Source: Brevundimonas fluminis (GTDB lineage Bacteria > Pseudomonadota > Alphaproteobacteria > Caulobacterales > Caulobacteraceae). From it: a stretch of DNA of 64,000 bases. The stretch lies in assembly GCF_003934285.1 (NCBI RefSeq), contig NZ_RQWJ01000004.1:186001-250000 (forward strand), in the 5' to 3' direction. Under the pieces are notes generated by a model, which had not been told where the DNA came from, did not search any database, and worked only from the letters and a program-made list of their open reading frames with translations. Shown here piece after piece: positions 40,701 through 48,106 of this stretch (position 1 is its first letter; each line of letters opens with the position of its first letter). Made by a program: the position numbers and the translations under genes.

Positions 40701-41216
40701 ATGCTGGAGGACGCGGTCGCCAGCCTGCGCGAGGCGGGCGGGGAGGTTCAGGACCGGGGCTGGTCGCCGACGATCAACACCGGCGCGGCCGTATTGATTC
40801 CAGAGGAATACGTGCCGGACCTCAACGTGCGTTTGAGCCTGTACCGCCGCCTGTCGGACGCGGAGAGGGGCGAGGATCGGGAGGCGATCGCGGCGGAGCT
40901 GATCGACCGGTTCGGCCCCCTGCCGGACGAGGCGAAGCAGTTGCTGCGGATCGTGGGCATCAAGGCGAACTGCCGCGAGGCCTGCATCGAGCGCATCGAC
41001 GTGGGACCCAAGGGGGCGGTGCTGACGCTGCGCGACAACAGGTTCCCCAATCCTGCGGGACTGGTCGGCCTGATCCAGAAGAACCACGCCAGCTGGAAGC
41101 TGCGGCCCGATCAGAAGGTCGTGGTCAAGGGCGACTGGCCCGACGCCGACGAGCGGCTGAAGGCGGCGGAGCGCGTGACGGCCGATCTGGCGCGCGTCGC
41201 GAAGGCGGGAGGCTAG
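37758..41216 (+). CDS. mfd: Transcription-repair coupling factor Mfd
   Basis: 1152 residues. Removes RNA polymerase stalled at lesions and recruits UvrA. The UvrB-like N-terminal module (about 1-340) is followed by the polymerase-interaction domain around 470-540 (GDLVVHLDHGIGRYEGL). The translocase has Walker A GDVGFGKTEVALRAAF (about 632), VVCPTTLLARQH, the DEEQH box, TATPIPRTLQMAL, STTIVESGIDIPTANT and QIRGRIGRAKARAFAYL. The TRCF C-terminal domain lies beyond 1000. ATG at 37758 overlaps sdhE; the last four bases overlap the convergent SRPBCC gene. Confidence 0.97.
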   Translation: MDGSTLKAGEAEIGGAPEGLDALVVADALKEEGGIALFVARDLSRATQFAQAMAFFAPDVETLTFPAWDVLPYDRLSPTPAVSAERMAALSRLGRRDPKDPTPLLVVTTVSAATQRVPARSLTQDAAFEASIGDEVDLAELERHFAANGYVRASTVSERGEFAVRGGVVDVFPPGFEEPVRLDLFGSELEQIRTFDPETQRSTGKRESLTLAPVSEALLTPESISRFRTGWLNLFGAAGDDMMYAAVSEGARRQGLEHWLPLLHERLDTLFDHLPDGAPVFLDPQVEAARAERWSLIADAHDARKASKDGPSKSSGAWRVLPPERLYLPESDWNAALAGRKVRRLSPFAGQGVDAGGRLGRTFAAERAQDSVNLFEAVAQHVKALRAEGRKVIFASWTEGSSERLAAMLGDHGVQPVVAVRDWGDVAKASKEMILRAVVPIDHGFVAPGFAVISETDILGDRLARPRRKRRAANFLAEASALTAGDLVVHLDHGIGRYEGLRTLEIQEAPHDCLELLYAGESKLYLPVENIDLLTRYGSDADGVQLDRLGGAGWQARKARAKARLREMAEGLIALAAKRALKTSDAVTPPHGLFDEFCARFPYEETDDQLNAVGDVLEDLGKGMPMDRLVCGDVGFGKTEVALRAAFVVALSGMQVAVVCPTTLLARQHFKTFSERFAGWPVKVRHLSRMVTAKEAAETRAGLKDGSIEIVVGTHAVLSDQVGFKNLGLVIVDEEQHFGVKHKEKLKALRADVHLLTLTATPIPRTLQMALSGLREMSIIATPPVDRLAVRTYVTPQDPVLIREALLREKYRGGQAFYVVPRLKDLEGVERFLREQVPEVTFTVGHGQMSPTQLEDVMSAFYDGRYDVLVSTTIVESGIDIPTANTLIVHRADMFGLAQLHQIRGRIGRAKARAFAYLTTDPNKPLSLSAERRLQVLQSLDNLGAGFQLASHDLDQRGGGNLLGDEQSGHIREVGVELYQQMLEDAVASLREAGGEVQDRGWSPTINTGAAVLIPEEYVPDLNVRLSLYRRLSDAERGEDREAIAAELIDRFGPLPDEAKQLLRIVGIKANCREACIERIDVGPKGAVLTLRDNRFPNPAGLVGLIQKNHASWKLRPDQKVVVKGDWPDADERLKAAERVTADLARVAKAGG

Positions 41217-41968
41217 GCGCAGCCGTCCTCCGGCGACGGATCGCGCTTGTCGAAACGCGCCTCCCACCACGCCGCGCAGCGCGACCGCAGATCGGCGAAG
41301 GCCGCGTCGTCGAGGCCGTAGGTGGTGATGATCAGCTGGGTGCCGCCGCGCGGCCATCTGTCGTTCGGCGGGCGGCCCATGGCCACCAGCAGGCCGTGGC
41401 CCCATTCGCGGACCGTCAGGCCGACCTGATGCCGCCCGAGGTGCCAGACTTCGCCGGACACGGCGTCTCCGGCGGGCAGCGTCGCGGCCCACGGCTCGCC
41501 GACGGCGGGGATCTCGGTCAGATCAAGCGCCGCGGCGCCGTTGAGCGCCTCGGTCTTCGGCTCGCCGCCGAAGTAGAGCGTGCGCCGCGCCTGCCCCGGA
41601 TGGTGGGTCATCATGAAGCGGAGCTGTTCGGTGAAGGCGATCCAGCCCTCGGTCATGTCCTCGAACACGCCCTGCCAGTCCTCATCGGTCGTGGGGGCGG
41701 AGCGGACCAGACGGACGATGGAATGGTCGCCGCGATCCTCGACCTCATAGCGGTCCGGGACCCCCTCGAAGTCCAGCACCCGCCGGACTTCGTCGGGCCG
41801 GGCGTACTGGAAGAAGATGAAGTCGACCTCGCCCGCGAGGCCTTCGTACTCCCAGCCGAACCAGCTCATGATCTGGTCCTTGTCGCGCAGCGCGGCCCAG
41901 ACGGCGTCGGCGGGCGCGGGGACGGTCACTTCCACGAGAACGCGGTCCTGCAACGGCTTTTCGGTCAT
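41213..41968 (-). CDS. SRPBCC/AHSA1 domain protein
   Basis: 251 residues, longer than a single START-like domain. The N-terminal half has the AHSA1 pattern VEVTVPAPADAVWAALRDKDQIMSWFGWEYE, and the second half could be a further SRPBCC-like unit ending in WWEARFDKR. Such proteins bind hydrophobic ligands in a cavity; the ligand is unknown. It is translationally coupled (ATGA) to the upstream ArsR-type regulator, a frequent ArsR-SRPBCC pairing. Confidence 0.8.
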   Translation of the reverse strand: MTEKPLQDRVLVEVTVPAPADAVWAALRDKDQIMSWFGWEYEGLAGEVDFIFFQYARPDEVRRVLDFEGVPDRYEVEDRGDHSIVRLVRSAPTTDEDWQGVFEDMTEGWIAFTEQLRFMMTHHPGQARRTLYFGGEPKTEALNGAAALDLTEIPAVGEPWAATLPAGDAVSGEVWHLGRHQVGLTVREWGHGLLVAMGRPPNDRWPRGGTQLIITTYGLDDAAFADLRSRCAAWWEARFDKRDPSPEDGCA

Positions 41969-42570
41969 GGCTCAGTTCCGGCTGGGTGGGGATTGGTCGG
42001 TACGGCGGGATGGGCGACGGCGGTGAGCCGGAAGCGACGCCCGGCGGGGGCCGCATAGGCTCTCGCGATGTCGGCGACGACTGCGGCGACCTGTTCCGAA
42101 AAGCGGTCGAAGTCGGCGGGGGTGGCCAGGGTGACGTCGGCCTCCACGGTCAGGGTCAGCAGACGGGAGCCCTGGCTTTCCGCCGCCTGTCTCATCCGGG
42201 CGACGTCGCGCACGGTGGCGGAAGCCGCGCCGATCAGGTGGTCGACGGCGTGACGGTCCTGCGCGGCGACGGCGGCCGGATCGGCGGGCGATTGCAGCAG
42301 GGAGGGATCCAGCACCAGGTTCGGCGCGGCCACGAACAGGCGTTCCACGAAGCCGCGCTTCTTTCGCTCGCCGGCAGGTTTGACCAGGCCGGCCGCCTCA
42401 AGCGCGCGGAGGTGATGTCCGATCCGCTGGCGCGGCATGTCCAGCCGGTCGGCCAGGCCGGCGGCGGAGGCCGGCTCCACCAGGCTGGCGAGGATGCGGC
42501 GCCGGAGCGGGGCGAGCGCCAGATGCGCCGCGTCCAGATCGTCGAGCAGAGCTGTGGGCTTGGAGGCCAT
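41965..42570 (-). CDS. ArsR-type winged-helix transcriptional regulator
   Basis: 201 residues. The wHTH at about 10-75 has LAPLRRRILASLVEPASAAGLADRLDM and the recognition helix RQRIGHHLRALEAAGLV, followed by a beta-wing rich in basic residues (ERKKRGFVERLF). The C-terminal region (about 90-200) is a ligand/dimerisation domain without an obvious cysteine metal site. ATG at 42568-42570 was preferred to TTG at 42597, which would translate through the palindrome upstream. It probably represses its own operon with the SRPBCC gene. Confidence 0.83.
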   Translation of the reverse strand: MASKPTALLDDLDAAHLALAPLRRRILASLVEPASAAGLADRLDMPRQRIGHHLRALEAAGLVKPAGERKKRGFVERLFVAAPNLVLDPSLLQSPADPAAVAAQDRHAVDHLIGAASATVRDVARMRQAAESQGSRLLTLTVEADVTLATPADFDRFSEQVAAVVADIARAYAAPAGRRFRLTAVAHPAVPTNPHPAGTEP

Positions 42571-42576
42571 GCGCCG

Positions 42577-42591
42577 TTGTCCATTGGACAA
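42577..42591. promoter_or_regulatory. Perfect 15-base palindrome, likely operator of the ArsR-SRPBCC operon
   Basis: TTGTCCATTGGACAA: seven-base arms around one central base, six bases upstream of the regulator's ATG. A minus-strand TTGACA (42600-42605) lies just upstream. Position and symmetry suit an autoregulatory site. Confidence 0.6.
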
Positions 42592-42613
42592 AAACAAATG
42601 TCAAATAGACCGC

Positions 42614-42631
42614 GCGGACGGATGAGTCCGC
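42614..42631 (-). terminator. Hairpin downstream of popA
   Basis: GCGGAC/GTCCGC arms (six bases) around a six-base loop, 12 bases after the popA stop. No T-tract follows directly, so termination would be weak or Rho-assisted. Confidence 0.35.
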
Positions 42632-42643
42632 AGCTGAGCAGGA

Positions 42644-43960
42644 TCAGGCGGCGGCGGGGACGGCGTCGCGGGCGGCCCGCTCCAGCAGGGAGGACGGGCT
42701 TTCCTGACCCTGCTGCTGGGCGACGCCGACGTCGAAGGCGACCGTGAAGGGCCGGGCGCCCGGGCCGGCGTCGAAGGCGGTGCAGCCCACCACGGCGGCG
42801 ATGCGGTCCGCGACCAGCCGCGCCTCGACCGCGTCGGTCGCGGGCAGGGCGAGGGCGAAGACTTCGGGCGACAGACGGGCGGCGGTGTCCTCGATGCGGA
42901 TCAGGCGCGAGATCATGGCGCCGATCTGGGGCAGGGCCCGGGTCAACCAGCCGCCCTCGCGCGCCAGCCGCAACTCCTGGTTCTGGGACACCCGCAGAAC
43001 GCAGACGGACATGGGGCGGCGGCGGGCCGTCGCCGCCTCGACGACGCGGCCCAGATGGGCGGCGAACAGGTCGTCGGTGAACAGACCGGTCGCGGGGTCC
43101 GTTAGGCCGGAGGCGCGGGCGGCCTCCAGCGCGCGGCGCACGGCCTGGTGCTCGCGATAGGTGCGGGCCAGCGACACGATGCGGGCGGCGGTCTCGAGCT
43201 CGGGCACCGTGGCTTCGGCGACGTCGGCGAAGCCGCGTCCGTAGAGATCGGTCAGATCGACGGGGTCCTCCCCAGACAGGTAGAGCACGACGGGGATCTG
43301 CTGCAGGCGGGTGTTGCGGCGCATGCCGGCGGCGATGGACTGGGCCGGGGCGCGGTCCGGCCCGCTCCACAGGACCGCGGCGTCGAAGGCGCGTTCATGC
43401 AGATAGTCGAAGGCGGTGTACGGGGTGGGCGCGGCCACCACCTCGCAGCCCTGGGCCTCGAGCGCGTTGCTCAGGGCCAGCACCCGGCGGTCCGGCGGGC
43501 CGGCGGCCAGCACCCGGAGCGGGGAGGCGTCCGGCTCGTCAGGTTGTAGATGAACGCCGCGCGCACCGAAGGTCGCGGCCCGCAGGGCGATCTCTTCTTC
43601 CGCCACGGCGCCGCGCATCAGGCTCTCCAGCCGCAGCCGGACCTGGGCCGGATGGCCTGCGCCGGACATGGCGAGGTCGAATGGCGCGCGTTCCGAAGCT
43701 GTCGCGCCGGCCGCGACGGCCAGGGTCGGCAAGGCGCGGGGCAGGGCTGCCGCCTTCAGCGCCTCCACCCATTCGGCGGCCTGGGGCAGCCGGGCGTCGA
43801 CGATCAGGGCTTCGACCGGAAGGTCGCCGAGGGCGGAGAGGGCCCCGCCGAGGCTGCGCGCCGTCACCGTGCGCCATCCGATCGAGTCCAGCCCCTGACA
43901 CAGGGGGCCGACGACCGAATCCTCGGCCGCCAGAACCAGAATGCGCGGTTCCGCCTTCAC
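42644..43960 (-). CDS. popA: PopA-like REC-REC-degenerate GGDEF c-di-GMP effector
   Basis: 438 residues. Receiver 1 (about 5-115) keeps the phospho-acceptor position, Asp55 in ALIVDARLP. Receiver 2 (about 148-265) lacks it (AVLWSGPD). The C-terminal GGDEF-like domain has SPEVF (364-368) in place of GGDEF but retains the I-site R355-I-E-D358. That combination, effector rather than cyclase, is the signature of Caulobacter PopA, which recruits RcdA/CtrA to the pole for ClpXP degradation at S-phase entry. The GTG start at 43960 puts the Asp at 55 as in Caulobacter. An upstream ATG at 43996 overlaps the likely -10. Confidence 0.85.
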   Translation of the reverse strand: MKAEPRILVLAAEDSVVGPLCQGLDSIGWRTVTARSLGGALSALGDLPVEALIVDARLPQAAEWVEALKAAALPRALPTLAVAAGATASERAPFDLAMSGAGHPAQVRLRLESLMRGAVAEEEIALRAATFGARGVHLQPDEPDASPLRVLAAGPPDRRVLALSNALEAQGCEVVAAPTPYTAFDYLHERAFDAAVLWSGPDRAPAQSIAAGMRRNTRLQQIPVVLYLSGEDPVDLTDLYGRGFADVAEATVPELETAARIVSLARTYREHQAVRRALEAARASGLTDPATGLFTDDLFAAHLGRVVEAATARRRPMSVCVLRVSQNQELRLAREGGWLTRALPQIGAMISRLIRIEDTAARLSPEVFALALPATDAVEARLVADRIAAVVGCTAFDAGPGARPFTVAFDVGVAQQQGQESPSSLLERAARDAVPAAA

Positions 43961-43991
43961 GCCACCAACTTCCCCAGCCCAAAGCGCGCGG

Positions 43992-44021
43992 ACCATAGAC
44001 GCGGCCGCCCGAGCGCCGCAA
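43992..44021 (-). promoter_or_regulatory. Probable popA promoter
   Basis: Minus strand: TTGCGG (44016-44021), 18-base spacer, TATGGT (43992-43997), giving a leader of about 25-30 bases to the GTG at 43960. It supports the downstream start choice. Confidence 0.45.
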
Positions 44022-44145
44022 CGACGCATTCGCCTGAACGCCGCACCCGGATCAGGTCTTCCGCATCCGAAATATTCCGTTACGTTCCGCCGCATCCGGA
44101 GCGCGGGGAACCGACGGTTTGCACAACGAGCACGGCAGGACGCCG

Positions 44146-45045
44146 ATGTGGTGGCTGAAGCTTTCCGGAAGGGCCTTCGCGCGCAGCTGGGGTCGGGACG
44201 TCATGCTCTACACGGGCGGCGTCTCCTTCTTCGCCCTGCTGGCGGTGTTTCCGGCCATCGCCATCCTGATCGGTCTGTACAAGGTCGGCCTGTCGATCAG
44301 TGAGGTAAGCGCCCAGGCGGCGGCATTGGCCGACCTGCTGCCGACCGCGGCGCGGTCGATCTTCCTCACCGAGATCGAGCGTCTGGCCTCGGCTTCCGCG
44401 CGGACCGTGTCAGCGCAGTCGGCCTTCGCCCTGATCGTGGGCGCCTATGCTGCTCACCGTGGATTCAAGGCCTTGTTGGCCGGTCTTCAGCTGATACACG
44501 ACGAGCAGGAGCCGCATGGCTTCCTCAAGTTCAACCTTCTGGCCTTCTTCGTCGCCCTGTTCGCCTTCGCCCTGTTCACCGTCGTGTCGGGAGCGGTGGT
44601 GACGTTCCGCCTGATGTCGCACGCGTCGGGGGGCGGCGCGTCGGGGGGCGTGGGATTGCCGTTCGACGGCCTTCTGCCCGCGCTGGGCCTCGGCTTGGGG
44701 CTGACCCTGCTCTATCGTTACGCCATGAGCCATCGGACGCGCGTCGCCTGGGGCCCGTCGATCGTGGGCGGGCTGATCGCGACGGTGCTGTCGATGGTCA
44801 GTTCGTGGCTGTGCGCCATCTACGTCGAGCAGATCGCGCCGCTCGGCGCGACCTACGGCTCGGTCGGCGCCATCGTGGTGCTTCTGATCTGGCTGTCCTG
44901 GAACGTGAACGCCATCTTCTACGGCGGGGCGTTCGCCACCGAGATGGAGATCGCCGACCGCGCGCGCGGAGCGCCCGTCTTCGACGAGGACGATCCGCCC
45001 TCCGCCGAAGTGGTCAACCTGGCGGCGCGCCGGTCTCGACGCTGA
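44146..45045 (+). CDS. YihY/BrkB family inner-membrane protein
   Basis: 299 residues with about six helices (roughly 24-48, 88-106, 130-155, 175-195, 208-232, 245-265). The N-terminus WWLKLSGRAFARSW and the block LIWLSWNVNAIFYGGAFATEME are diagnostic of YihY/BrkB (once called RNase BN in error). The exact transport or structural role is unknown. ATG at 44146 has AGGA upstream; a TTG at 44119 is possible. It is divergent from popA. Confidence 0.88.
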   Translation: MWWLKLSGRAFARSWGRDVMLYTGGVSFFALLAVFPAIAILIGLYKVGLSISEVSAQAAALADLLPTAARSIFLTEIERLASASARTVSAQSAFALIVGAYAAHRGFKALLAGLQLIHDEQEPHGFLKFNLLAFFVALFAFALFTVVSGAVVTFRLMSHASGGGASGGVGLPFDGLLPALGLGLGLTLLYRYAMSHRTRVAWGPSIVGGLIATVLSMVSSWLCAIYVEQIAPLGATYGSVGAIVVLLIWLSWNVNAIFYGGAFATEMEIADRARGAPVFDEDDPPSAEVVNLAARRSRR

Positions 45046-45250
45046 AGCGCAAGGCGCCGTCCGCCTCATGAACCGACACCAGCCTGTGCGGACCCGCGCC
45101 GATCAGGTGCGGCACGTCGATGCGGGCCATGGGATCGTCGGCCAGCAGGGTGACCGTCGTGCCGGGGGCGGACGCCTCCAGGGCCTTGCGCAGGCGAAGG
45201 GAGGGAACCGGGCAGCGATGGCCCCTCGCATCCACCACCAGCCCGCTCAT
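45014..45250 (-). CDS. TusA-like sulfurtransferase
   Basis: 78 residues with the TusA/SirA fold. The N-terminal CPxP motif is in DARGHRCPVPSLRLRKAL (Cys about 13), followed by LLADDPMARIDVPHL. TusA relays persulfide sulfur, for example for tRNA thiolation; orphan members have varied roles. Its 5' end is coupled to cinA (ATGA). Its 3' 32 bases overlap the convergent brkB-like gene. Confidence 0.85.
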   Translation of the reverse strand: MSGLVVDARGHRCPVPSLRLRKALEASAPGTTVTLLADDPMARIDVPHLIGAGPHRLVSVHEADGALRFSVETGAPPG

Positions 45251-45738
45251 GCCGTGGCCCGATCCAGCAGCAGGTCGAGCGCCTGAAGCAGGGCCGCGCG
45301 CCGCACGCCGTCTCGCCCGAGATCGCCGAACCGGCGCTCCACCTCGATCAGACCCGCGGGCCCCTGCGCGGCGAACCACACCAGCCCCACCGGCTTGTCG
45401 ACCGACCCGCCGCCTGGCCCGGCGACGCCCGTGACGGCGACGGTCAGGGGGACGCCGGCGGCCCCGGCCGCTCCGCGCGCCATGGCCCCGGCGACCTCGC
45501 GCGAAACGGCGCCGTGCGCGTCGATGAGGGCCGCCGGGACGCCCACCAATGCGGTCTTGGCCGCATTCGAATAGGTGACGAACCCGCGGTCGACCACGTC
45601 GGAGGAGCCGGCGACGGCGGTGAGGGCCGCGGCCACGAGGCCGCCGGTGCAGCTTTCGGCGGTGGCGAGAGTCAGCCCACGGGCGCGGGCCGCCGCGAGG
45701 ACGGCTTCGGCGCGGGTCACGACGTCGCGGTCGAACAT
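45247..45738 (-). CDS. CinA C-terminal family nicotinamide-nucleotide amidase
   Basis: 163 residues, a stand-alone CinA-C (PncC-type) domain. Core ATAESCTGGLVAAALTAVAGSSDV carries the catalytic Ser/Lys environment, then FVTYSNAAKTALVGV and TGVAGPGGGSVDKPVGLVWFA. Deamidates NMN to NaMN in pyridine nucleotide recycling. ATG at 45736-45738. It is upstream of the tusA-like gene and divergent from the spermidine-synthase-like gene. Confidence 0.9.
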   Translation of the reverse strand: MFDRDVVTRAEAVLAAARARGLTLATAESCTGGLVAAALTAVAGSSDVVDRGFVTYSNAAKTALVGVPAALIDAHGAVSREVAGAMARGAAGAAGVPLTVAVTGVAGPGGGSVDKPVGLVWFAAQGPAGLIEVERRFGDLGRDGVRRAALLQALDLLLDRATA

Positions 45739-45828
45739 GAGGCTTTCCAAGCGGCGGGCGAGTCGTCTTAACCTGCGCCCGACAGGGGCCGCGTGTCGAC
45801 GGCGCGCCCGAATTCCATCGGAGCCTTC

Positions 45829-48102
45829 ATGAGCGCAGCCGACGTTCCCGCCGGAGCCGCCCAGACGGGCGACCGGCTGACGCCCGCCCTGTTCGCCCTC
45901 GCGATCTTCACCTCCGCCTCGCTGGTCTTCGTGGTCCAGCCGATGGTGACGAAGCTGGTTCTGCCCATGCTGGGCGGCTCGCCGCAGGTGTGGAACACGG
46001 CGATGGTCTTCTTTCAGGCCGCGTTGCTGGCCGGATACGGCTATGCGCACCTGCTCCAGCGGATCGGATCCCTGCGGACGCAGGTGATCGTGCATCTGGC
46101 GTTGTTGCTGGTGGCCGCGCTCTTTCTGCCGCTGGGCGTCAGCGGCGCGCTGGGGAACCCGGATCCCGCCGCGCCGATCCTTTGGCTGCTGGGCACGCTG
46201 ACGCTGTCGATCGGGGCGCCCTTCGCGGTGTTGTCGGCCACGGCGCCGCTGCTGCAGGCCTGGTACGCGCGGGTCAGGGTCGGCCACGCCGACGGCAAGA
46301 ACCCTTACGTGCTTTATGCCGCCTCCAACCTGGGCAGCTTCCTGGCCCTGCTGAGTTATCCGGTTCTCATCGAGCCGCTGGCCACGCTGTCCGGCCAACG
46401 CTGGGGGTGGACCGGCGGTTATGCGGTGTTCGTGGCCCTGATCGTGGTCATGGCCCTGACCGTCTGGCGGCGTCAGGCGGCCGCGGCCGAACCCGCGCCG
46501 CTGGAGCGCAGCGCGCCGCTGAGCTGGAAGGACCGGCTGATCCTGATCGGTCTGGCGGCCGCGCCGTCCAGCCTGATGCTGGGGGTCACGGCCCATCTGT
46601 CGACCGACGTGGCCTCGGCGCCCTTCCTGTGGGTCATTCCGCTGGCGCTGTATCTGCTGACCTTCGTCATCGCCTTCCAGTCCAGGCCGTGGATCCCGCT
46701 GCCCGTCACCCTGGTCGTCCAGGCGGCGGTCGGCGCCGTGGCCGTGACTCTGGCGGCGTTCCGCAGCGACGAATGGCTGGTCCTGTTCGGCATCAGCATC
46801 CTCGCCTTCTTCTTCACGACGCTGATGTGCCACCAGCTGCTGGCGGCGCGGCGGCCGGCTCCGGATCGGCTGACCGAGTTCTACCTTCTGATGTCGCTGG
46901 GCGGCGTCGTCGGCGGGGCCTTCACGGCCCTGTTGGCGCCGGTGATCTTCAACGACGTCTGGGAGTATCCGCTGATGCTGGTCCTGGTCGGCTTCGCCCG
47001 ACCGTGGGGGCGTGGCTGGAAGCTGGATTACCGCGACGCCTATTTCCTGCTGGCGGGCGTCGTGATCGCAGCCCTTCCGCCTGTGATCCACATGGTGGTG
47101 CACGCCAACGAGATGCTGTGGCCGCTGTTCCAGTCGCCCGCGATCTTCCGCCAGATCACCGTCCTTCTGCTGGGCGCGGCGGCGGTGTGCGCCTTCCTGA
47201 TCCGCGACCGGGCCCTGGCCTATGTGGCCCTGCTGACGGCGATGACCCTGTCGGCCCAGTGGATCAACAAGGGCGCCGATTCCGCTTACACGGAGCGCAG
47301 CTTCTTCGGCGTCATGCAGGTGGCCAACCAGCCCGACGAGCGGCTGGGCGGCGACGTTCACGCCCTGATGCACGGCACCACCCTGCACGGGGCGCAGGCG
47401 CGGGATCCGCGCTACGCCTGCTCACCCATGACCTATTACGCGCCGACGACGCCGATCGGACAGGCGGCGGTGATGGTGCAGAATCGAGGCCCGGCGGTGA
47501 ACATCGGCGTGGTGGGGCAGGGCTCCGGCGCCATGGCCGCCTACAAGCGAGCCGGCGACACCCTGACCTTCTTCGAGATCGACCCGATGGTGGACCGACT
47601 TTCGCGTGACCCGCGGTGGTTCACCTACATCAGCGACTGCGCGCAGGGTCCAGTGCGGACGGTGCTGGGCGATGCGCGCCTGACCCTGGAGGAGGAGCCG
47701 GCCGGGTCGTACGACCTGCTGATCATCGACGCCTTCTCGTCGGACGCCGTGCCGACCCACCTGCTGACGCAGGAGGCGATCGACGGCTACCTGCAGCTGC
47801 TCAAACCCGACGGGGTGGTGCTGCTGCACCTGTCGAACCGCAACCTGGACATCACCCTGCCGGCGCTGGCGGCGGCGCGGGCGCTGGGGGTGCCGGAGCG
47901 GCACCAGATCTACATCGAGGACCGGAACGCCCCTGACATGGCCGAGGCGTCGACCGAGGCCATGATCCTGTCGCCGACCGAGGCGGGGATGGCCGACTTC
48001 GCCGCCGATCCCCGCTGGCGCGTGCTGGCCCCGACCGAGGTGCGGCCGTGGACGGACGACTACGTCAACCTGTTCGGGTCGCTCGTGCGGGCGACCTTCT
48101 AG
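45829..48102 (+). CDS. Fused membrane transporter-like / spermidine synthase-like protein
   Basis: 757 residues. The N-terminal 470 residues contain about 11-12 hydrophobic helices, beginning LFALAIFTSASLVFVVQPMVTKL and including the family block LLGGSPQVWNTAMVFFQAALL-like region. The C-terminal Rossmann domain (about 560-757) resembles spermidine synthase: NIGVVGQGSGAMAAY, FFEIDPMV, VLGDARLTLEE and DLLIIDAFSSDAVP. The DxxxxDA-type polyamine-site pattern is partial, so true aminopropyltransfer is doubtful. ATG at 45829 has GGAG upstream. Converges on ispDF with four bases between. Confidence 0.85.
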   Translation: MSAADVPAGAAQTGDRLTPALFALAIFTSASLVFVVQPMVTKLVLPMLGGSPQVWNTAMVFFQAALLAGYGYAHLLQRIGSLRTQVIVHLALLLVAALFLPLGVSGALGNPDPAAPILWLLGTLTLSIGAPFAVLSATAPLLQAWYARVRVGHADGKNPYVLYAASNLGSFLALLSYPVLIEPLATLSGQRWGWTGGYAVFVALIVVMALTVWRRQAAAAEPAPLERSAPLSWKDRLILIGLAAAPSSLMLGVTAHLSTDVASAPFLWVIPLALYLLTFVIAFQSRPWIPLPVTLVVQAAVGAVAVTLAAFRSDEWLVLFGISILAFFFTTLMCHQLLAARRPAPDRLTEFYLLMSLGGVVGGAFTALLAPVIFNDVWEYPLMLVLVGFARPWGRGWKLDYRDAYFLLAGVVIAALPPVIHMVVHANEMLWPLFQSPAIFRQITVLLLGAAAVCAFLIRDRALAYVALLTAMTLSAQWINKGADSAYTERSFFGVMQVANQPDERLGGDVHALMHGTTLHGAQARDPRYACSPMTYYAPTTPIGQAAVMVQNRGPAVNIGVVGQGSGAMAAYKRAGDTLTFFEIDPMVDRLSRDPRWFTYISDCAQGPVRTVLGDARLTLEEEPAGSYDLLIIDAFSSDAVPTHLLTQEAIDGYLQLLKPDGVVLLHLSNRNLDITLPALAAARALGVPERHQIYIEDRNAPDMAEASTEAMILSPTEAGMADFAADPRWRVLAPTEVRPWTDDYVNLFGSLVRATF

Positions 48103-48106
48103 GTCC

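Noticed and set aside
37638-41492. Very long minus-strand open frame opposite mfd
   Set aside because: It is Arg/His/Gln-rich with no recognisable domain and lies antisense to a clear mfd; high GC removes stop codons from the antisense frame.
42571-42597. TTG start for the ArsR-type regulator at 42597
   Set aside because: It would translate through the palindromic operator; residues MFLSNGQRR have no counterpart in the family, and an ATG follows.
43961-44095. N-terminal extension of PopA (to 44095, or from ATG at 43996)
   Set aside because: The likely -10 (43992-43997) overlaps this region, and the GTG at 43960 places the receiver Asp at 55 as in Caulobacter PopA.
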